Source: Laccaria trichodermophora
Lineage: Eukaryota > Basidiomycota > Agaricomycetes > Agaricales > Hydnangiaceae
DNA: 64,000 bases
NCBI GenBank assembly: GCA_018417955.1
Contig: JACTVC010000020.1
Span: forward strand, 310,001-374,000
Direction of reading: 5' to 3'
Made by a program: the position numbers and the translations under genes. The stretch's first letter is position 1. Each line of letters opens with the position of its first letter. Positions 58,520 through 64,000 of the stretch are shown here, piece by piece. The notes under the pieces are model-generated. The model was not told the DNA's origin. It saw only the letters and a list, made by a program, of their open reading frames with translations, and did no database searches.

Positions 58520-59058
58520 TGCGAATACTGCAAGAGATACCGTCAGTGCTGATCAAAAAATGGTTGGGTACATCCAACAACACCCAAAACCATCCATCCA
58601 AAAGTGACTCAATTTCGATGCCGTTTTCTCTCTACATCGTCCTTGGGTCCTCTATGGGTGCGCTGGATGCATTCTGGGAGGGTGAACGGGCATACTCACA
58701 TCCTAAGTGTCTTGAGGAACGTTGGTTGCGGACTCGCCCCTCGACAGAGGACAAATGCTTGAGAAGCAAATAAGAACAAATTGATTACCTCAGCAGCATG
58801 GTGGAGGCGGCACGAATATATTGCTCATGGCAGTCAACATGGATGGCAGTGATAATGTTGTAACTATATTGTATATAGGAGCTCGGCGTTGAGCAAAGAT
58901 GAGTTGAGGTGAACGAAGACGACGATGAAGAGGTGAATTGAGACTCCGCTGTTGATCTGTTGCTCTCCTGCCTGCTCCTTGAATCTGAAGATAACCTTTT
59001 GGCAGTGGTACCGGCGGCAGACTGGCTTACCTCGCTACGACAACTAGCAGCGACTTCC
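58520..59058. promoter_or_regulatory. Divergent intergenic region between uL2 and the SS18-like gene
   Basis: About 540 bp separates the divergent start codons. Pyrimidine tracts and GAAGACGACGATGAAG-like stretches are present. No specific promoter motif is assigned. Confidence 0.4.
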
Positions 59059-62000
59059 ATGATTCATATCGATCGAAACAACACAAAGCAGGACATCATT
59101 CTCCAAAATGACAAAATGATTTCATGGGACGACCATTTTGACCAAGACCCATTCATCTCACACCTCGACACAACCCAGCATCATCCAGGTCCAGTAGAGA
59201 CAACACATGATTCCCCAACAAGCACCCGCGGAAGGAGCTCGTCCCTTTCACCAGTCCCGGATCCTTCCCCTCAGCCTCAGGAAAAGGAGGCGCCACTGCA
59301 AATTCCCGTAAGGGAGGAGGAGGAGGAAGACGAGAACGAGAACGAGGCAGTGCCAACCGCAATCAACGAGGCATCACGTCTCTCGACGCCCCTCAGCGAA
59401 CTTTCGCCCCCTCCAGACCAGGACGAAGCACCAGACGGAGACACGCAGAAGCCATCATCATCTCCAAAGCCAGAGGTCTCTGCGGACACCAATGACACGC
59501 AACCCACTACAACTAACGGGAGCAAGTCAGAGGCAACAAAAGAGGATCCCGGTAACGGTTCTTCAAATACTTCTCAGCCGGCGCTTACTGCACCGGGTGT
59601 ATCATCATCATCGTCACTACCGCAGCCTATTCAAACACCTGCCGTTCAGGAACCCTCTGATCAAACCAGCCCTAGTACCAGCCCAGCATCTCCAGAAAAG
59701 GCTGGTCCATCTATGCCGTCACACTCGCCAACCAATATCAACGGCACATCACTATCACCTACCTCGACATCATCCACACCAAACTTCATACAACAAGCTC
59801 AAGACGCCGCGCTGTTGAACCCGAGTCCCGGTGACCCAAAGGTGGAATTGGTGTTGGAACTGAATTTAGAGTTGTTAAAGTGCGTCGTTTCCGGAGTAAA
59901 CATGAACATGCTCTCAACACCAGTTCATAGAATTTTAATAGCGCTTCAAGGCAAGGGAGTTCTGCCCTCTGACGCCCGTTTTCAGCAGTGAGTTAATTCC
60001 TCGCGTGTATTTCTGACGTCTAACGTGTCCCAGATATGCTCAACGTATTCAATCCAACCTTGGCTGGATGGCGTCATCTGCAGACTATCACAGGTTGGGG
60101 GTAAGCCTTCGTCCCCCCTCTTCGCTTTCACGGTATTCACAATTCCACAGGGTCAAATCGTACAAGCACAAACATCACAGGGAAAGCACTCAAAGGGTCC
60201 CATCCACCCAATAATCGAACCACCTGCTTTCATCGAATTTGGGTCGGATCGCATCCGGCAGATATACTCTGAGCTCCCAAAGACTTTTTCCAAAGAGATC
60301 AACCTTCGTCAACAACTTGCTGCCAACGTCGCCGTCCCTGCGAACCCCCTACACGCCATGGTCCCTGGCAATCTCAAACGCGATCGGTCAGACGAACCAA
60401 TAAGCGAGATGATGAGCAGTAAGAGGAGAGACACGGGTGAGGGTAAAATGCGGCCGCCCTCGCTATCTCCTTTGTCACATTCTGCGTCAGGCATGATGCC
60501 CCCTCCATCGTCAATACCGCAGCAGCAGCAGCAATTGAATCCAACTCATGGCGTAACCCTACCCGCAGCCACTCATTTCTCCCTCCCCATGTCCACGAGC
60601 AACACGAATGGTGTCTCTGGGAACATGATACCCCCACAACTCCAGCAACAGCAGGCGGGAGGTGGTGGAGGAATGGGAGTAGACCCGTCGGTGGGAATGA
60701 TAAACACGGATATACAGAGAGCTGCTGTCCGAGAGCGAGAGCGACAACAACAAATACGTTTAGCGCAACTGGCATCACGACAACTCTCACCCCAATCCTC
60801 GCAGCCTCAACCAGGGTCAATACCAAACGTGAGCGCAAACGCCGCTGCTGGGCCTTCAAGTGGTGGTGGTGGTGGTGGTGGTGGGGATTTACCATCAGCA
60901 ATACAAGCATTGCCTCAGCCCATGCAACAGGCCTATCGGATCCTCAATACCCCCAATCACCCATACATAAAATATATGATGCAAAATGTTCAAGGGTTCC
61001 ACACGATGCCTTTGCAGCTGCAGTTGAACAAGATGGTGTCAACGCAGGTGTGTTTTTCTTTTTTTTGTTCAAATCGTGGACGATGAGCTGAAGCGGCACT
61101 GTGGTAGACGCGGCTTCAACAACAAAGAGAGCAAACCCATAGAGAACAGATGGCCCGTGCCATGGCAAGTGGTGGTGGTGGTGATGCTGCTGGGCGAGGA
61201 GGGATGATTCAGCAACAGCAATTAGGGGATAACATGGCAGTGCAGCAAGGAACACAGTTCCCCGTGACACCCGCTTCACCCGTCCATGCGTCCCAAAATC
61301 CGATGTTTGCCGGCCAAGGAGGTGGCGGTGGAGGGGGCATGGACCCACGGATGGCAGGAATGAATATGAACAACCTAAATCCGCAACAACGGCATATGCT
61401 CTTGATGCAGCAGCAGCAACACCAACAACGGAATAATTCTGGTGGTGGTGGTGGAAGTCAAGGAGGGATGAACATGAACAACCCGCAAATGAACATGAAC
61501 CCCATGCAGATGAACCAGGTGAATGTGAACCCCCAACTTGCTGCGTTCCAAGAACAGCAGCGGATCCGAATGGCACAAGAACGTATGGCGCTTGCAGGTG
61601 CTGGTAATCCCGCTGGAGGTATATCGCCCACCTCTCCCGACCCTAGTGCTTTCCGCTCGAACAGCACGATACCGGGGATAGCACGGAGTGCTCGGTCGCC
61701 TACTGACGCTTCTACGTCCATTTCCCCAGTGCATAACCAGACTCAGACGTCGAGAGGAGGGAACATGGGGATGACGCAGGAGGATTATCAGAGGATGATG
61801 ATGCAGCAGCAGCAGGGACAGGCGCAGGCTATGAGGGCTATGGTGCAGAGTCCGGCGTTTGGACAGCAGGGATGGGGGCAGCAGCAGCAGCAGGAAAGGC
61901 AGCAACAGCAACAACAACAGCAATTCGGGATGTCACCACCAGGAAGCGCAGTTGGTGCGCCTTCGCCACCGAACAGTCAAAACTGGAATGGTGCGCAGTA

Positions 62001-62175
62001 CCCGTTTTCTTCATCATCTCCTGTAGGTGGTGGTGGTGGAATGGGGGAAATGCAACAGATCCGACATTTGAGTGCCACCCCTGCGCCACAACAACAGCAA
62101 CGGCAGATAACGCCGCAAAATACGACAAGCCCGCCTACGATTGAGAACGAAGCGGATTGGTTTAATTGGCAGTGA
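59059..62175 (+). CDS. Gln-rich protein with SS18/SSXT-like N-terminal segment
   Basis: Seen: the first in-frame ATG at 59059 (MIHIDRNNTKQ). After an acidic, Ser/Pro-rich section comes VELVLELNLELLKCVVSGVN, then across an intron ARFQQYAQRIQSNLGWMASS ADYHRLGG. The remaining two thirds are Gln-, Met- and Gly-rich (MPQQ/NMNNPQMNMNPMQMN, poly-Gln runs) and end ENEADWFNWQ at 62175. Known: SS18 (SNH/SSXT) domains end with a YQ-x-x-L-H-x-N-L-x-x-L-A-x-x-A-D motif and sit in SWI/SNF complexes. The YAQRIQSNLGWMASSAD segment fits this spacing. Inferred: a SWI/SNF-associated coactivator. Other Gln-rich nuclear factors remain possible. Confidence 0.55.
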
Positions 62176-62603
62176 GGGTCTACTTACCTGCTTTTCTTTC
62201 ATCGCCCACTCCTCTCTAACCTTTTACCCTTTTTGGGTGAAACACGACCCCCTACTTATTCGCTAGTTATTATTAGCCGTTCGTCCGTCCTTTTGAACCT
62301 TTTCCTCTCTTCTTGATGGAGTGGCTGGTGAAGAGAAGAGTTTGGCCATCTAACCGATGAAGATTTTCTTCTTCATTTCTTTCTTTCTTTGACTTGCTTT
62401 GGTCTACTTACGTTCCCATAACCTCTGTGAGACCCCTCCTTTTCATCGGATTTGTGTACCCATACTGTATGCCTCACCTTAGTAAATAAAACGTTGGCAA
62501 TTATCTGGTGTGTGTTCCAAAATTAGCACATGCATGGCATGAATGATCGTGATCGAGAAAGAAATTAGGAGGGGGGTTACCGGTTTTTCTTCCGTCCACG
62601 ACC
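62176..62603. other. Intergenic spacer
   Basis: 3' region of the Gln-rich gene and promoter of the SH3 gene. Pyrimidine-rich runs, with an AATAAA-type signal near 62480. No gene is seen. Confidence 0.45.
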
Positions 62604-63870
62604 ATGGTATTCGCAAACTTGCAGTCAAACGAGAAAGACGCGTTTTTCTCCCTTCTCGACGAGTTTAGTTCCCTTATCTATCGTGTATACCATATCAACT
62701 TACCCTGATCCATCATAGATATTTTCAGTCGCGCCCAGAGATCTTTGCTGCGTCAAGCGCTAACAGCCAGGATGTATCGGGCGTAGCTGCGTCGGCTGTT
62801 CACCGCGCCATGGCGAATAACCCTGAAGCGACGGCTAAAATTGTCTCCGCCGGATTGAGGCATGCTGCAGGTCAGACTAAGCCGCCTGGAGGTGCCGCTG
62901 GTGGAGGTACTGGCGCTGGTGGTGCTAATGTCAGTCGTCCTCCTCACCTCACTTGCAAGACCATACAATCTGATCACGATCCAAGGCGTCATCGGAGAAC
63001 GACGTGAGCGGATTTGCAGGCAGGGTGGCCGCTGCGTCTATGGCGTTCTCGAATCGGCACAATCCCTCCCCAAGTTCTTCCTCAACAAGCCCGCCTCCTA
63101 TCGCTGAGAAACCGTCGTCCTTCTCTTCTGTCCGGGTGCGTGTGATGTATTTGGTTCATTGGCTGGATTGCGGGTCCTGATCTGCGAGTTTTAGCAAAAA
63201 TTCGGAGAGGTCGACACATCGTCCCCCAAGAACATATTTGGCTCACTACGCGGTTCAACCACCGCCTCCAAAACGACCTCTCCCCCTCCTCAAGCACCAG
63301 CACCTGCATTCACAGCACGGCAGAACAATAGCAACTTTGGGCCGCCGCCGACCAGGCATAATCCGCCGCCACCACCACCTTCGAGACATCAGCCAGAGGA
63401 AGAAGAGGAAGAGGAGGAAGAGCAGCAAGGGGAATGGGCGAATGTCTTGTATGATTATGATTCAGGGGTGCGTTCTTCAGATTTATCCCTTCTTGGAGAT
63501 GATGGTGTTGATATGGTCTTCTGGCCTTCTTTTTAGGAAGCAGGGGATCTTGTCATCAAGGAAGGGCAGCGAGTGCTCGTTACGGAGAGAACGTCGGATG
63601 ATTGGTATGTCGCGTGTTACCCTTTACTTTACGTCGGGAGTGGATCTTCGGCGGTCGTTCGTCCCCTTTTTTCAAATGGGACTTTATATATGTTTCCTCA
63701 TCTCACACCTCCTTTTTCGTCATTCGTTGGCTACTTATCGATTCCTTCACTACTATTGGACAAGTCTTCTCGACCTGGAACTGACGTATACGCCATTGAT
63801 TGACAGGTGGACCGGAGAACTTAACGGGAAGAAGGGCCTGTTCCCGGCGTCATATGTCGAACCGCTTTAA
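62604..63870 (+). CDS. SH3-domain protein, LSB1/PIN3-like
   Basis: Seen: the ATG at 62604 starts MVFANLQSNEKDAFFSLLDE and continues after a 60-nt intron as YFQSRPEIF. A middle Ser/Pro/Gly-rich section follows (PSSSSTSPPPIAEKP, NPPPPPPSRHQPEEEEE). The C-terminal SH3 domain is built from three exons: EWANVLYDYDSG, EAGDLVIKEGQRVLVTERTS DDW and WTGELNGKKGLFPASYVEPL (the ALYDY, W and PASYVE positions are present). Known: LSB1/PIN3-type proteins bind Las17/WASP and influence actin assembly and prion-like aggregation. Arrangement with an N-terminal EKxAFFSLLDE segment agrees. Confidence 0.78.
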
Positions 63871-64000
63871 ATAGGACGTGTTCTTTGCAGGAGATGGGGG
63901 TGCGTTATCTGGTTGGGTGTGTGTACTTTTACTCTCTTCTATTACTCCCACTCGTACTACTTATCTCCGTTGGACTTGTTGCTACTACCATCATCATCAT

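Noticed and set aside
60374..60910. Minus-strand frame with His-rich runs
   Set aside because: It is the reverse reading of Gly/Gln-rich coding repeats in the SS18-like gene.

Overview
The window looks like nuclear DNA of a mushroom-forming basidiomycete (Agaricomycetes). Genes on both strands are cut by many short introns, almost all 45-65 nt with GT..AG ends. There is a Plavaka-type transposase, members of protein families expanded in mushrooms, and a run of conserved eukaryotic housekeeping genes. No bacterial operons, rRNA, tRNA or CRISPR were seen.

Bases 1 to about 28,800 are accessory, repeat-rich DNA. A gene at 63-2127 encodes a TET/JBP-like 2-oxoglutarate/Fe(II) oxygenase, and a helical protein at 2826-5025 may be its C-terminal half. 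The first ~450 bp of this gene recur at 18268-18714 as a frameshifted, truncated copy. Between the copies lie mostly unrecognised multi-exon genes: 5975-7659 with a Gly-Ser repeat, 8168-9320 with an internal duplication, a mushroom-expanded family member (10290-12454), a disordered acidic protein (12549-14066) and a membrane protein of a basidiomycete family (15531-16893). Two arrays of a 12-bp motif (near 9.9-10.0 kb and 17.5-17.6 kb) flank part of this block. An apparently intact nine-exon Plavaka transposase follows (21914-26320), then ~130-bp direct repeats and a 524-bp MITE-like element with 24-bp terminal inverted repeats and a TA target duplication (27548-28071).

Bases 28,800 to 64,000 are a conserved, gene-dense block: ERG27 sterol 3-ketoreductase, an SSK1-type response regulator, ARS2/SERRATE, ESF2, an ELL-associated factor (EAF), a large glycosylated membrane protein, KRR1, an NCBP3-like cap-binding protein, a MARVEL protein, a small membrane protein, a WDR89-like WD40 protein, NOP9, ribosomal protein uL2, a Gln-rich protein with an SS18-like N-terminal segment, and an SH3 protein of the LSB1/PIN3 type. 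Two themes recur: ribosome biogenesis (ESF2, KRR1, NOP9, uL2) and RNA polymerase II / capped-RNA metabolism (EAF, ARS2, NCBP3-like, SS18-like). The two-way promoter between KRR1 and the NCBP3-like gene is only ~135 bp. A three-copy tandem repeat (~270 bp unit) sits at 51031-51745.

Exon junctions are given where the reading frame could be followed by hand. Family names rest on recognising conserved residues, not on a database search.
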